The notes: a model not told the origin generated them from the letters alone. Shown: positions 27,408-36,525, counted from the first letter of the stretch. The stretch: 64,000 nucleotides of DNA from an uncultured Anaeroplasma sp. (GCA_945919465.1 CAMEJG010000002.1:39060-103059), one strand, 5' to 3'. Program-made: numbers and translations.

Positions 27408-27412
27408 CTTAT

Positions 27413-27440
27413 ACTCAGTTCATTGAACTGAGTTTTTCTT
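27413..27440 (+). terminator. Terminator of potABCD
   Basis: ACTCAGTTCA/TGAACTGAGT near-perfect hairpin followed by TTTTTCTTTT. Confidence 0.85.
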
Positions 27441-27449
27441 TTATAATTA

Positions 27450-27478
27450 TTGCATATAATATGGATTTAATTTATAAT
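27450..27478 (+). promoter_or_regulatory. SigA-type promoter of the zinc-ribbon gene
   Basis: TTGCAT (27450-27455), 17-base spacer, TATAAT (27473-27478). Confidence 0.6.
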
Positions 27479-27513
27479 AAAAAAATGCTATACAAATATA
27501 AAGGAGAATTTTT

Positions 27514-28152
27514 ATGACTAGACTAGATCAAAGAATACAAAAATGCGTAGTTTGTGGAACTGAAAAGAAAGTAATAGATATTATGAGTACTAGTTCATTT
27601 GGACCAATGGATTTAGATACTAGACCACCAATGATGGCAAGAAGTACCTTAATAAATCAAATTCAATATTGTGAAAATTGTCATTATTCAAATAATAATA
27701 TTAGTTCTAAAATAAGAGGCTTTAATAAAGTTATGCTAGCATCTAAAGAATATTTAGATATAGTAAACAAAGATATAAATAAAACTGCTAAAGCTTTTAT
27801 ATTATCTGGTCAATTAAAATCAAATGTTTATGACTATAAAGATGCTGGTTTTCAATATTTAAAGGCTGCATGGGTTTTTGATGATGTTTTTGATTATAAA
27901 AATGCAAAGGATGCAAGAAAAAAATCTTTAGAATATTTTAATTTATATTTAAAAGATAACTATGATCAAAATTTATCTATTATGTGTGTTGATATTTATA
28001 GACGTATTAGTGATTTTAAAAATGCTATAAGCTTAGCTAATAATATACTATCAAAAGGAGTAAAAGAATTTTTAGAAAAGATTCTAAACTTTCAAATTGA
28101 ATTATGTAACAACAAGGATATAGAATGTCATACTGTTGGCGAGATTGAATAA
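27514..28152 (+). CDS. Zinc-ribbon and helical-repeat protein, function unknown
   Basis: A 212-residue soluble protein. Two CxxC pairs (Cys11/Cys14 and Cys53/Cys56) should bind one zinc ion. The GPMDLDTRPPMMARST motif between them recalls an uncharacterised clostridial family (similar to DUF2225-type proteins). Residues 65-200 are alpha-helical with TPR-like spacing (AGFQYLKAAWVFDDVFDYKNAKDARKKSLEYF). There is no signal peptide or catalytic motif. It forms a single-gene unit between two terminators. No function can be proposed. Confidence 0.65.
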   Translation: MTRLDQRIQKCVVCGTEKKVIDIMSTSSFGPMDLDTRPPMMARSTLINQIQYCENCHYSNNNISSKIRGFNKVMLASKEYLDIVNKDINKTAKAFILSGQLKSNVYDYKDAGFQYLKAAWVFDDVFDYKNAKDARKKSLEYFNLYLKDNYDQNLSIMCVDIYRRISDFKNAISLANNILSKGVKEFLEKILNFQIELCNNKDIECHTVGEIE

Positions 28153-28173
28153 ATGTTTTAAAAAAATAAATTT

Positions 28174-28217
28174 ATAGACTATAATTGAAAACTAAACTAC
28201 ATTATAGTCTATTTTTT
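28174..28217 (+). terminator. Terminator after the zinc-ribbon gene
   Basis: ATAGACTATAAT/ATTATAGTCTAT, twelve perfect pairs with a 15-base loop, then TTTTTT. Confidence 0.8.
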
Positions 28218-28282
28218 ATTTTATATTTTCCTTTTCTTTTTAAATTAAATATCATATAATGATATATAAGAGGTATCTAATT

Positions 28283-29167
28283 ATGATAATAGATTTGATG
28301 ATTGAAAATATATCCTTAAATGATGCCTTAAAAAAGGCCTCCTCTAATGATATTATTTATTTAGATAATAAGGATTATTTTGAAAAAGTATATGTTAATA
28401 TTCCTAATTTAACAATCAAGGGAAGAGAAAATTCTAGAATTATTTTTAATGCTAATAATGGTAGTATTATTCCAGAATATTTAGGTGGAAATGGAATAAA
28501 AACATTTGGTACTAGTGGTAGTGCTACATTAACAATAACAGAAGAAGCTTCAAATTTTTCATTAATAGATATAGTAGTAGAAAATTCCTATATATCACTA
28601 ACTGGGGATAAAATGGGAAGACAAGCAGTAGCCTTTAAATGTGAGGCCTCTGGATTAAGAGTAAATAATTGTAGATTCATTGGTAATCAAGATACCTTCT
28701 ATATTGATTATGGAAGTAATAATATTGTAACAAATTCCTATATTGAGGGTGATGTTGATTTTATCTTTGGTTCTGCTGATTGTCTATTTATTAATTGTGA
28801 TATATTTGCAAAAGGAACATTTAGATCATATTATACTGCTCCAAATACCTATTGTTATAATAAAAATGGTTTAGTATTTTATAAATCTAGATTCAATAAA
28901 GAAAGTACTACTACTACCTTTTTAGGTAGATGGTGGTTTCCAAGTGTATTTAGAGCTAAAATTATTCCTAAGGTTTCCTTTATTGCTTGTGAATTTTCTA
29001 AAGATATTAATCTAGATGTAATTCAAATGCATAAAGAGGATTTAGAAAGAGGAGAATATTCTATTTATAATTCATTTATTAATGGATTAAGAATTGTGAA
29101 TATAAATGAATCATTATATTTAGAAATTATTAAAAATGTAGGTGGTATTCTTGATAAATTTTCATAA
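28283..29167 (+). CDS. Pectinesterase-family protein without signal peptide
   Basis: A 294-residue right-handed beta-helix protein of carbohydrate esterase family 8. Typical motifs are the QAVAFKCE block, GNQDTFYIDYG (Gln and Asp of the active site), EGDVDFIFGSADCLF (catalytic Asp in VDFIFG) and a late LGRWW (arginine clamp). Pectin methylesterases remove methyl groups from galacturonan and are usually secreted, but no signal peptide is visible, so it may act on imported oligosaccharides. I chose ATG 28283 with AGAGGT upstream. The earlier in-frame ATG at 28259 lies in a TATAAT likely to be the -10 box. It overlaps the next gene. Confidence 0.85.
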   Translation: MIIDLMIENISLNDALKKASSNDIIYLDNKDYFEKVYVNIPNLTIKGRENSRIIFNANNGSIIPEYLGGNGIKTFGTSGSATLTITEEASNFSLIDIVVENSYISLTGDKMGRQAVAFKCEASGLRVNNCRFIGNQDTFYIDYGSNNIVTNSYIEGDVDFIFGSADCLFINCDIFAKGTFRSYYTAPNTYCYNKNGLVFYKSRFNKESTTTTFLGRWWFPSVFRAKIIPKVSFIACEFSKDINLDVIQMHKEDLERGEYSIYNSFINGLRIVNINESLYLEIIKNVGGILDKFS

Positions 29168-30050
29168 ATATAGCTTTTTAGATGTTAGACATTTAAAAAG
29201 ATTAATAAATGATAATAACTATTGGCTTTGTCAATTAGATCCAATCTATTTATTTATTTGGAGTGATCTATATAAGCCTGAAATATGCTTTAGCGAGGAT
29301 TATTGTTATATAAGATTATTTATTCCAGAAGTAGGTGTTTCTTATTATCCACCTATAGGAAATGGTAATTTTAAAATGGCTTTATTTAATATTGAAGAGG
29401 ATGCATGGAATAATGGTATTGATTTTAAGCTTGTAGGTATTGATGAATCATCAATAAATAAATTTAAATTTAAGGTTATTTCAAATGAGAATTATAATAA
29501 TTATATTTATACAATAGATTCTTTAGCATTGTTTAATACTAATAATTTAAAAAAATATAAACAAAATTATCAAAAATATATGAAAAATAATCCTAATACT
29601 TATTTTAAATTAGCTAAAAAGGAAGATTTTACAAGAATATTAGAATTTATTAGTATTTGGCAAAATGAGGATATTAATAGAGTAAAGGACCCTTATTTTT
29701 ATCCATCATTGAATATGCTAAAAAAAGTTATGGAGCATTTATATGAATTAGAATTAAACTGTTTAATTATTCAAAATGATTTAGGTGAAATATTTGCAAT
29801 AAGCATATTTCATATAAATAATAATATGAGCTACATTCATAATTTATTATGCTTAAATAAAGAAGGATTATTAGAAGTAGCTATTAGCTTAACTTCTAAG
29901 GCTATTAATAATAAAGCAAAATATATTAATTTTGAATGTGATTTAGGTAATATAGATAAAAGAAATTTATATATTTCATTAAATCCTATAAAAATTGAAA
30001 AATATTATACTAATACAGGAGGTGTCTTAGGTGAAAAAGAAGAAAAGTAA
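29151..30050 (+). CDS. Phosphatidylglycerol lysyltransferase-like (DUF2156) domain protein
   Basis: A soluble protein of about 300 residues resembling the C-terminal GNAT-like aminoacyl-transfer domain of MprF, but without the flippase membrane part. Supporting segments are LIINDNNYWLCQLDP near the start, YKQNYQKYMKNNPNTYFKLAKKED and YINFECDLGNIDKRN late in the chain. Stand-alone DUF2156 proteins are common in gut Bacillota and their acceptor is mostly unknown. The start is TTG 29151 with AGGTGG 5-6 bases upstream (GTG 29142 overlaps that site). It overlaps both neighbours, so it is translated as part of a cluster. Confidence 0.7.
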   Translation: MINFHKYSFLDVRHLKRLINDNNYWLCQLDPIYLFIWSDLYKPEICFSEDYCYIRLFIPEVGVSYYPPIGNGNFKMALFNIEEDAWNNGIDFKLVGIDESSINKFKFKVISNENYNNYIYTIDSLALFNTNNLKKYKQNYQKYMKNNPNTYFKLAKKEDFTRILEFISIWQNEDINRVKDPYFYPSLNMLKKVMEHLYELELNCLIIQNDLGEIFAISIFHINNNMSYIHNLLCLNKEGLLEVAISLTSKAINNKAKYINFECDLGNIDKRNLYISLNPIKIEKYYTNTGGVLGEKEEK

Positions 30051-30972
30051 ATCAAGATTTCTATTTTATATTATTGCAATATCATGCTTAGTTGTTTTTG
30101 TCTTAATTATGCTATCATCTATACTTGATATGGGTGAAAAGCTTAGAAATATTTCTATATATTTAGAAATTGGGTTTTATATTTTAGTTGCATTAATAGT
30201 AATAGCTGGAATTATTTGGCCAATTGTCGCAATAATAAAGAGTCCTTCTTTATCTATTGTCACTTCAGTTGATGATAAAAGTAGTGAAGCTATTAGAGCC
30301 TATAAAAAGGTTGCGAAGGTAATTGTTAAAAATAATGATTTACCTGAAGAAGAAACATTAATGCTTGTAAATTACAAAAATCCAGAAGAATTATTATTTA
30401 ACATAAATTATGTATTTGAGCATTGTATAAAGAAGCAATTAAATGGTATAATAATATCAAATGCTAAAACAGTAATGATATCTACTGCCATTTGTCAAAA
30501 TGGTAGATTTGATATGCTAACTGTTTTTGCAATTAATTTAAGGATGATTAAACAACTAGTAGAAAGATGTGGATTCCGTCCTTCAATGGCGAATCTATCA
30601 AAGCTAACAATTAATATATTCGGTACAGCATTAATTGCAGATGGACTTGAAAATCTTAAGCTTGAGGATATAATCCCTAAATCAGCAATGTCTGCAATGG
30701 GAGAAATACCTATGCTTGGTAAAGCATTAGAATCAATGCTAGATGGTGCTGCAAATGCATTATTAACTATTAGAATAGGCTGTGTAGCTAGAAGATATTT
30801 ATATAGTGATGGTGCTTTTGTTACTAAGGATTCAATAAGAAGTGGTGCCTATAAGGAAGCATTGCTTATTATTCCTCAGGTAATAGCTGATACATTAGCT
30901 TTCTTTCCAAGAAAGATAGTTCGTTTCTTCTCATCAAATAAAGAAAAAGAGGTAAAAGCAGATGCAAAATGA
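30031..30972 (+). CDS. Membrane protein with DUF697/YcjF-like domain
   Basis: A 313-residue protein with two N-terminal transmembrane helices (about 9-31 and 43-66) and a larger alpha-helical domain. The region 165-255, containing VERCGFRPSMANLSKL and MLGKALESMLDGAANALLTIRIGCVARRYL, resembles DUF697. Such proteins are often partners of GTPases, but none is adjacent. GTG 30031 has AGGAGGT 7 bases upstream. The assignment is from remembered family character, so moderate. The stop overlaps the next gene by 11 bases. Confidence 0.6.
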   Translation: MKKKKSKSRFLFYIIAISCLVVFVLIMLSSILDMGEKLRNISIYLEIGFYILVALIVIAGIIWPIVAIIKSPSLSIVTSVDDKSSEAIRAYKKVAKVIVKNNDLPEEETLMLVNYKNPEELLFNINYVFEHCIKKQLNGIIISNAKTVMISTAICQNGRFDMLTVFAINLRMIKQLVERCGFRPSMANLSKLTINIFGTALIADGLENLKLEDIIPKSAMSAMGEIPMLGKALESMLDGAANALLTIRIGCVARRYLYSDGAFVTKDSIRSGAYKEALLIIPQVIADTLAFFPRKIVRFFSSNKEKEVKADAK

Positions 30973-31447
30973 TCAAAAACAAATTCCAGAAAGCATATGG
31001 GCTGATGGTGTTCCTGCAAATATTGAGGAAAAGGATAAAATTAATCAACAAGAATTATTAACAATGGCAGTAAATTATGTAGTAGAAAACTGTGTTGTTC
31101 CAAAGGGATTTAAAATTGAACAGGGTTATCCTCAATTAAATTATCCTAATGTAGTAATGAAAAGAGATGGATTATTATATGCAATAGTAGTAATTCCTTC
31201 AGTATACCCTAATTATGTAGTACCATCAAATGAGCTTAGAATGCAATATGTTAAGCAATCTAAAGAACAAAATATCACTCCACTATTCGCACCAGTAGGA
31301 TATAGATCTATTGATGAAGATAGAGCTAAAGCTAGCTTAGTATTAAAGGGTGATGTATTTCAAACAATGTTTCCAGGATTTATTATTTTAAATGATGAGG
31401 AACAATTTGATTATAATGTAAAACCAGAAAACTTATTTAGACCATAA
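30962..31447 (+). CDS. Unknown small cytosolic protein
   Basis: A 161-residue protein I do not recognise. It appears soluble, with an acidic helical start, then alternating beta segments (YPNVVMKRDGLLYAIVVIPSVYPNYVVP) and an alpha/beta C-terminal part (RSIDEDRAKASLVLKGDVF). No cysteine cluster or nucleotide motif is present. It starts within the DUF697 gene and ends just before a terminator, closing the four-gene unit that begins with the pectinesterase-fold gene. Confidence 0.6.
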   Translation: MQNDQKQIPESIWADGVPANIEEKDKINQQELLTMAVNYVVENCVVPKGFKIEQGYPQLNYPNVVMKRDGLLYAIVVIPSVYPNYVVPSNELRMQYVKQSKEQNITPLFAPVGYRSIDEDRAKASLVLKGDVFQTMFPGFIILNDEEQFDYNVKPENLFRP

Positions 31448-31448
31448 G

Positions 31449-31474
31449 AAAAGGCACATTTATTGTGCCTTTTT
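31449..31474 (+). terminator. Bidirectional terminator
   Basis: AAAAGGCACA/TGTGCCTTTT, ten perfect pairs with a 5-base loop and runs of T on either strand. It serves the unit ending at 31447 and the converging AAC(3)-like gene. Confidence 0.9.
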
Positions 31475-32249
31475 ACATCTTATAATCTAACCATAAATCA
31501 TCAGTAATTTCACCATTGATGATTATTTCAGGTTCTTTTTTTAATATATGTCTTGTAATATTAAATATCATATTAGAATCACATACTAAAGTATCTGCAT
31601 TACCAAATTTATATTTTTTCATAGCTCCTAAGGTATAAAATGCCTTATCTAGCTTAGGAAATCTCATAGAAATATGAGGCTCAATTGGATTATAGTGTTT
31701 TCTCATATAAGAATCTAATATAATACCATCTTTTTTTATATATAAATGCATTGGCTTAGCACTTAATCTATTTGGAATATTTAATACCTCCTCAACACCA
31801 TGAATAAAAGTATTTCTTTCATTTCCAACTCCTACTAATAATATTTTAGCATTTTTTTCTCTTAACCTATCATATACTCCATGAGGAGTTGCTGGAGTAG
31901 TATTATATTCTTCATTTTTTATAAATTCTATTGCATCATTACCATATGCTAATATACTATGAGTTGGATGTAGTGAACGATAAACATTTTTTCTTTTCAT
32001 AAATAAATTAGGAATAATACCCACACATGAAGGAGTATTTATAGGATCAAATATAGGATTATTTTCATTAATGGTTGCCCAAGTATGAGCTGGAAGAAGT
32101 AATAAGCCCTCTTTAAAATATTCCATTAAGGTATCTATAATATCATTCGCATCATACCCTATTTTTTTACAAGAAGAATGAATAAATACTGTATCAGTTT
32201 TTGATAAATTCATATTTATTAAATCCTCAATCAAATTATTTAGTATCAT
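31473..32249 (-). CDS. AAC(3)/YokD-family N-acetyltransferase-like protein
   Basis: A 258-residue protein of the aminoglycoside 3-N-acetyltransferase fold. Family marks are VFIHSSCKKIG near 21-31, LLPAHTW, FDPINTPSCVGIIPNLF and RSLHPTHSILAYG, which contains the conserved HPxHS segment. Many members of the family do not act on aminoglycosides (for example YokD acetylates other amines), so resistance should not be inferred. It overlaps the HD-domain gene by 4 bases, giving a two-gene reverse operon. Confidence 0.78.
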   Translation of the reverse strand: MILNNLIEDLINMNLSKTDTVFIHSSCKKIGYDANDIIDTLMEYFKEGLLLLPAHTWATINENNPIFDPINTPSCVGIIPNLFMKRKNVYRSLHPTHSILAYGNDAIEFIKNEEYNTTPATPHGVYDRLREKNAKILLVGVGNERNTFIHGVEEVLNIPNRLSAKPMHLYIKKDGIILDSYMRKHYNPIEPHISMRFPKLDKAFYTLGAMKKYKFGNADTLVCDSNMIFNITRHILKKEPEIIINGEITDDLWLDYKM

Positions 32250-32701
32250 TTTTTCTTTCCCTTTCTATTTTTTTTATAATCCCTATAGGTTGCGACCTTA
32301 TCATAATATACTAATATCCATCCTGCTTTTGTAAATGGGGGTATTATTATTAAAGGGAACATATGATGTAATATCATATCCTTTTCAATTTTATTTAAAG
32401 GACCATAATCTTTTATAGCATTTTTATATGAGGTTTTAGGATGTCTTAATCCATGGAGTCTATGTCCTTCATTTTTATGATGCCAATCATATAAATAATA
32501 ATCATGAAGCAAAGCTCCTCTAATTAATGAATATAAATCTATTTTAGAATTATGCTTTTTATGATATTTATAGCATAAATAAGCAACACTTATTGAATGC
32601 TCATAAGTAGAGGTAGTATCATGATGAAAATAATTTTTCATTTTTTGATAGTTTTCAGTTTCAATTATTGGTTTTATTAATTCTAAAAATTCATTTTCCA
32701 T
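32246..32701 (-). CDS. HD-domain phosphohydrolase-like protein
   Basis: A 151-residue cytosolic protein. The metal ligands of the HD fold are visible: H35 in TYEHSISVA, the HD pair in GALLHDYYLYDW and a late KDMILHHMFPL. The RLHGLRHPKTSY segment is typical of a small clostridial HD subgroup. The substrate is unknown; a nucleotide is likely. It is the first gene of the unit with the AAC(3)-like gene, with AAGGTGAT before its ATG. Confidence 0.75.
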   Translation of the reverse strand: MENEFLELIKPIIETENYQKMKNYFHHDTTSTYEHSISVAYLCYKYHKKHNSKIDLYSLIRGALLHDYYLYDWHHKNEGHRLHGLRHPKTSYKNAIKDYGPLNKIEKDMILHHMFPLIIIPPFTKAGWILVYYDKVATYRDYKKNRKGKKK

Positions 32702-32783
32702 ACTATCACCTTAAATTATTCTAGCATAATATTAAGATAATTAAAATTAAAAATTAAATAATATATCAGATAATAAAAAATAA

Positions 32784-32792
32784 TGCTATAAT
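32784..32792 (+). promoter_or_regulatory. Extended -10 promoter of the amidohydrolase gene
   Basis: TGC-TATAAT at 32784-32792 with no good -35 box. It lies about 23 bases before the ATG at 32815, which has AGAGGT upstream. Confidence 0.5.
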
Positions 32793-32814
32793 TATATTTA
32801 AAAGAGGTATTAGT

Positions 32815-33723
32815 ATGAAAAAGATAGATTGTCATATGCATCTAATTGAAAATATTCATGGAATGTCTTCAAGAGGATATTTAAGAGATTTAGGTAATGG
32901 TTGTGGAATATATGAGACAGGTGATATCGTAAGAATTATTCCAGAAGAATATGGAGCTTGTGTTACACCAGAATTATTAATAGATATAATGAATCAAAAC
33001 GATGTTGAATTTGGTATTATGCTACAAGGGCATTATGCAGGAGTACAAAATTTATATTCTTATGAGGCAATGAAAAAATACCCTAATCGTTTAATCGCAT
33101 CAGCTATGATAGATCCTTTTTATAGAAAAAATAAAGAAATTAGAAAAAATCTTTTTGAAAATTTAAATATTAAAATAATTAAAATGGAAATGAGTAATTC
33201 CTCAGGAATAATGTGTAATCATCCTACTGTTGATTTAAATGGTGAAATAATGAATGAATTATATTCTTATATAGAGGATAAAAAACTAATACTATTTATC
33301 GATATTGGAAGACCTAATAATGATTGTTATCAAATCGATGCAATAAAAGATGCAATAATTAATCATCCTAATATTACATTTATTATTTGTCATTTAATAG
33401 CACCACAGGGAAATGATTTAGATTTATTTAAAGAAAATATCAATAAACTAAAGCTAAATAATTGTTATTTTGATATTGCTTCATTATACAATAATATTAA
33501 AGATCCTTATCCATTTTTAGAAACTCAAAAATATATAAAGGAAGCTATTAATATTGTTGGAAGTAATAAGATATTATGGGGAACTGATTTTCCTTCAGCA
33601 ATGAAAAATAATAGCTATAAGGATTCTTATAAATATATTGAAGAATCAAATATATTAAATGATGAAGAAAAGACTAATATTTTATATAATAACGCTAAAA
33701 GTTTATTTGGAGATTTACTATGA
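32815..33723 (+). CDS. Amidohydrolase-2-type TIM-barrel hydrolase
   Basis: A 302-residue metal-dependent hydrolase. The first strand carries the metal motif DCHMHL (residues 4-9). A second His is in GHYAG. Near residue 190 comes HPNITFIICHLIAPQG, and the terminal metal Asp is in LWGTDFPSA. This set marks the amidohydrolase-2 branch (ACMSD-like decarboxylases and lactonases). The substrate is not deducible. Its stop overlaps the start of the M48 protease gene by 4 bases. Confidence 0.8.
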   Translation: MKKIDCHMHLIENIHGMSSRGYLRDLGNGCGIYETGDIVRIIPEEYGACVTPELLIDIMNQNDVEFGIMLQGHYAGVQNLYSYEAMKKYPNRLIASAMIDPFYRKNKEIRKNLFENLNIKIIKMEMSNSSGIMCNHPTVDLNGEIMNELYSYIEDKKLILFIDIGRPNNDCYQIDAIKDAIINHPNITFIICHLIAPQGNDLDLFKENINKLKLNNCYFDIASLYNNIKDPYPFLETQKYIKEAINIVGSNKILWGTDFPSAMKNNSYKDSYKYIEESNILNDEEKTNILYNNAKSLFGDLL

Positions 33724-35738
33724 ATAAAAAAATCAATATTAAAAAAACATCAATAACTAGCTTATTAATTATTTTAATGTTTATTTTATATCCTTTAGGA
33801 ATAATAATTGGTAATTTATTTAGTGATAAATATTATTTATATATAACATTACTGATAATTAATACTTTTGTAGTTGTTTTTGTTATTATTAATGCTATTA
33901 TTGGAAAAATAATAAACTATAAAATGAATAATAAAGACTTTGAAAAGACATTAAATGAAATTACTAAAAAGAAAGAAAAAATTTCTGATACTAAAAAGAA
34001 GCTATTTCAAATAACAAGAAGCTATAGAAATATTTATTTTTATTGTATTTTCTTTTATTCTTTTTTATTATTAATATTATTTTGTAATGGTATAGCATTT
34101 GATCCTAGTATAGTAGATAGTGAAAAAATAATAGAAACTTTATATTTTTTATCATTTATATATTTTGTAATAGTATATCTTTTAATAGGAATTTGTTTTA
34201 TTACAAGTATTATTAATCATATATCTGAAAAAAATAAGGATTCTAAAGAAGAATATTTAGAGGTGAAAAAATTTATTAAAAATATATTTATTGAAGAAGG
34301 AATAAATAATAATATTAAAATAAATATTATAAGTCAAGCTAATGTTGGTATTATAAGAAATAATAAGGAAATCACTATTTCAATAGGAGTACATATATTA
34401 AAATTCTTTACAAATGATGAAATTAGGTCCATCATTTATCATGAAATAGCTCATTATAAGGATGAAGATTCTGTTATTTTTGAAAAGAAAGCTAAATATA
34501 AAGAATTAGCAGAAATTCTTTTATCTAATTCAGTTTATACATATATATGTCCATATATTTCATATATTGGATTTAATAATTTAATATTAGAAAATTTAAT
34601 TAATATATATTATGAGGAAAATGCTGATAAATATGTTTTAGGAAAAAATTGTAATAATGATTATGCAAATGCTTCAATTAAATTATTTGGAATTGGACTT
34701 ATTTCTGAAAGAAATTTAGGTAATATTGATTATTTAATTGCTAAAGAGGGAAAATGGACAAAAGAAATTATTGAAGCTTATTTTAATAATATTGCAAAAC
34801 TATATAATGAACATTTAGATTTCTTTATTTTAGCTTCAAAGAAGCATTTAAAGGCTAATTTTGACACTCATCCTAATGTTAGAGAAAGAGTCTCAAGATT
34901 TAAATCAAAAGAATTAAATCCAAAAATAGAAAATATTCATACCTTTGATGATGATATATTTAAATTTTATGAATTTATTAATTCAAATTATTTTGATGAT
35001 AAATCAAAGTATAATTTTGATAATTATATTAAAGATTATGAAAAATATATAGATGTTAGAGATAACCTTGAAAGTATTGAAGAATTGAAATTCTATATAG
35101 AACAAGCAATGAGTTACGGTGATTATGAATATGCAAAAAAATATGCATTAAAATTATTAGATTTTAATCCTAATGATGATTCAGCAAAATATATTCTAGG
35201 TAATATATATTCTATGATAGATTTTTCTGATGAATGTATTTCATATTTAGAATCATTAATAGATAATAATACAAAATATAAATCAAACAGTATTAATATT
35301 TTAGGCCAATATGCTTTAATGTCTGGTAAAGAGGAATTAAGAGAAAAGTTAAAAAAGCTATTACCTAATGCTAAAAACAATGATAGATATTTAAATAAGG
35401 CATTAAGTTTAAAATTGGGAGAAAAATTAATTCCTTTTGAAAATGAAGAGGTTACAAATCATATTATTGAAATAGTTAAGGAATGTGAATATATTAAAGA
35501 AATATCTATTGGTACAAAGAAATATAAGAATCAAATTGTACATCATATTTTAGTATTTTATGATTTAAATAATAAAGATAACAATGATAATTTTAATGAG
35601 GTAATTGATAAAGCTTTAGCTTATATTAATTCATTAGATGAGATATATAATATATTTCCTATTTATTATAAAATGTTATCTAAAATGCATAAATATAGAA
35701 GAAAACCGTTATCTAAATATATAATTAATTCAAGGTAG
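33720..35738 (+). CDS. M48-family membrane metalloprotease with C-terminal helical repeats
   Basis: A 672-residue HtpX/Ste24-like protease. Four transmembrane helices are visible (about 15-35, 40-62, 105-127 and 140-165). The zinc site is H241-E-I-A-H245, and the third ligand is probably the Glu in YYEENADKYVLG. Residues 400-560 contain TPR-like helices (SYGDYEYAKKYALKLLDFNPNDDSAKYILGNIY), and the end resembles a cation-efflux-type cytoplasmic fold (IVKECEYIKEISIGTKKY), though weakly. It could take part in membrane-protein quality control. The length is more than twice that of HtpX because of the repeats. Confidence 0.8.
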   Translation: MNKKINIKKTSITSLLIILMFILYPLGIIIGNLFSDKYYLYITLLIINTFVVVFVIINAIIGKIINYKMNNKDFEKTLNEITKKKEKISDTKKKLFQITRSYRNIYFYCIFFYSFLLLILFCNGIAFDPSIVDSEKIIETLYFLSFIYFVIVYLLIGICFITSIINHISEKNKDSKEEYLEVKKFIKNIFIEEGINNNIKINIISQANVGIIRNNKEITISIGVHILKFFTNDEIRSIIYHEIAHYKDEDSVIFEKKAKYKELAEILLSNSVYTYICPYISYIGFNNLILENLINIYYEENADKYVLGKNCNNDYANASIKLFGIGLISERNLGNIDYLIAKEGKWTKEIIEAYFNNIAKLYNEHLDFFILASKKHLKANFDTHPNVRERVSRFKSKELNPKIENIHTFDDDIFKFYEFINSNYFDDKSKYNFDNYIKDYEKYIDVRDNLESIEELKFYIEQAMSYGDYEYAKKYALKLLDFNPNDDSAKYILGNIYSMIDFSDECISYLESLIDNNTKYKSNSINILGQYALMSGKEELREKLKKLLPNAKNNDRYLNKALSLKLGEKLIPFENEEVTNHIIEIVKECEYIKEISIGTKKYKNQIVHHILVFYDLNNKDNNDNFNEVIDKALAYINSLDEIYNIFPIYYKMLSKMHKYRRKPLSKYIINSR

Positions 35739-35769
35739 TTATAAAAAATTAAAAAATTAAAAAAATAAT

Positions 35770-35798
35770 TTGACATTGAAATGATTATCATTTATAAT
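35770..35798 (+). promoter_or_regulatory. Strong SigA promoter of the rplU operon
   Basis: Consensus TTGACA (35770-35775), 17-base spacer, consensus TATAAT (35793-35798). The best promoter in the window. Confidence 0.9.
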
Positions 35799-35804
35799 TA
35801 CTTT

Positions 35805-35880
35805 GTTGTAACATGCACCACGTAGAAAGGGTTCTAAATGAGTATACTCTACCCTAATAGTGTGTCTTAAAAATAATAAG
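35805..35880 (+). ncRNA. L21 leader (ribosomal-protein autoregulatory RNA)
   Basis: The leader between the promoter and rplU shows AGGGT (35828-35832)/ACCCT (35851-35855) with an inner GAGTATACTC palindrome, and a competing pair GTAGA (35822-35826)/TCTAC (35848-35852). Position and the GCACCACGTAGA/CTCTACCC elements fit the L21 leader class known upstream of rplU in Bacillota. The class call is from memory of that motif and from context. Confidence 0.65.
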
Positions 35881-35893
35881 GAGGTAATACGAC

Positions 35894-36202
35894 ATGTATG
35901 CAATTGTAGAAACTGGTGGAAAGCAAGTTAAGGTTGAAGTAGGCCAAGCAATCTATGTTGAAAAGCTAGAGGTTGCTGAAGGTGAAACTTATACTTTCGA
36001 TAAGGTTTTATTTGTATCTGGTGATGATGTTAAGGTTGGTGCTCCATATGTTGAGGGTGCTACTGTAGCTGCAAAGTGCGAAAAGCATGGTAGAGGTAAG
36101 AAGATTACAATCTATAAGTATCGTCCTAAGAAGCACAGTGCTTCTAAGAAGGGTCATCGTCAATCATATACTAAGTTAGTTGTTGAAGCAATCAACGCTT
36201 AA
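35894..36202 (+). CDS. rplU: 50S ribosomal protein bL21
   Basis: The 102-residue L21, a 23S rRNA-binding protein. It starts [18 protein letters not shown] and ends with the basic [21 protein letters not shown] region, both diagnostic. Length is normal. AAGGAGG precedes the ATG. It is the first gene of the rplU-prp-rpmA cluster behind a consensus promoter. Confidence 0.98.
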   Translation: MYAIVETGGKQVKVEVGQAIYVEKLEVAEGETYTFDKVLFVSGDDVKVGAPYVEGATVAAKCEKHGRGKKITIYKYRPKKHSASKKGHRQSYTKLVVEAINA

Positions 36203-36204
36203 TT

Positions 36205-36513
36205 ATGACTGAATATAGTGTAATCTATAAAAAGGATGAAGGAACAGTAGAACTAAAAGGACATAGTGGCTATGCTGATCATGGCTTTGATATTGTATGT
36301 GCTTCTATTTCAACTGTTACGATTATGACCGCTAATCTATATGAACGTTTAGAATTAGGTTACAACATTCTAGATTTAGTAGTAGAAGAAGGATATTTTA
36401 GATTACAGGTCAAATTAAACGATAAGGTTTCAAAAGGAATTTTTGAAAATTTAGTTGATGCCTTAGATAGTTTACAGGAGCAATATCCTAAATATATTAA
36501 AAAAAAGAACTAG
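36205..36513 (+). CDS. prp: Ribosomal-processing cysteine protease Prp
   Basis: Prp cleaves the N-terminal extension of bL27 before ribosome assembly. The 102-residue protein has the catalytic pair in GHSGYA (His20) and DIVCASIS (Cys32), with the usual 12-residue spacing. It begins 2 bases after rplU and lies directly before rpmA, the conserved arrangement in Bacillota. The bL27 encoded next carries the matching cleavage site, so enzyme and substrate are both present. Confidence 0.95.
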   Translation: MTEYSVIYKKDEGTVELKGHSGYADHGFDIVCASISTVTIMTANLYERLELGYNILDLVVEEGYFRLQVKLNDKVSKGIFENLVDALDSLQEQYPKYIKKKN

Positions 36514-36525
36514 GAGGATTTTAAT

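Noticed and set aside
31473..32249. Aminoglycoside resistance gene
   Set aside because: Family membership alone does not show this activity; many AAC(3)-fold proteins have other substrates, and the gene looks native in base use and context.
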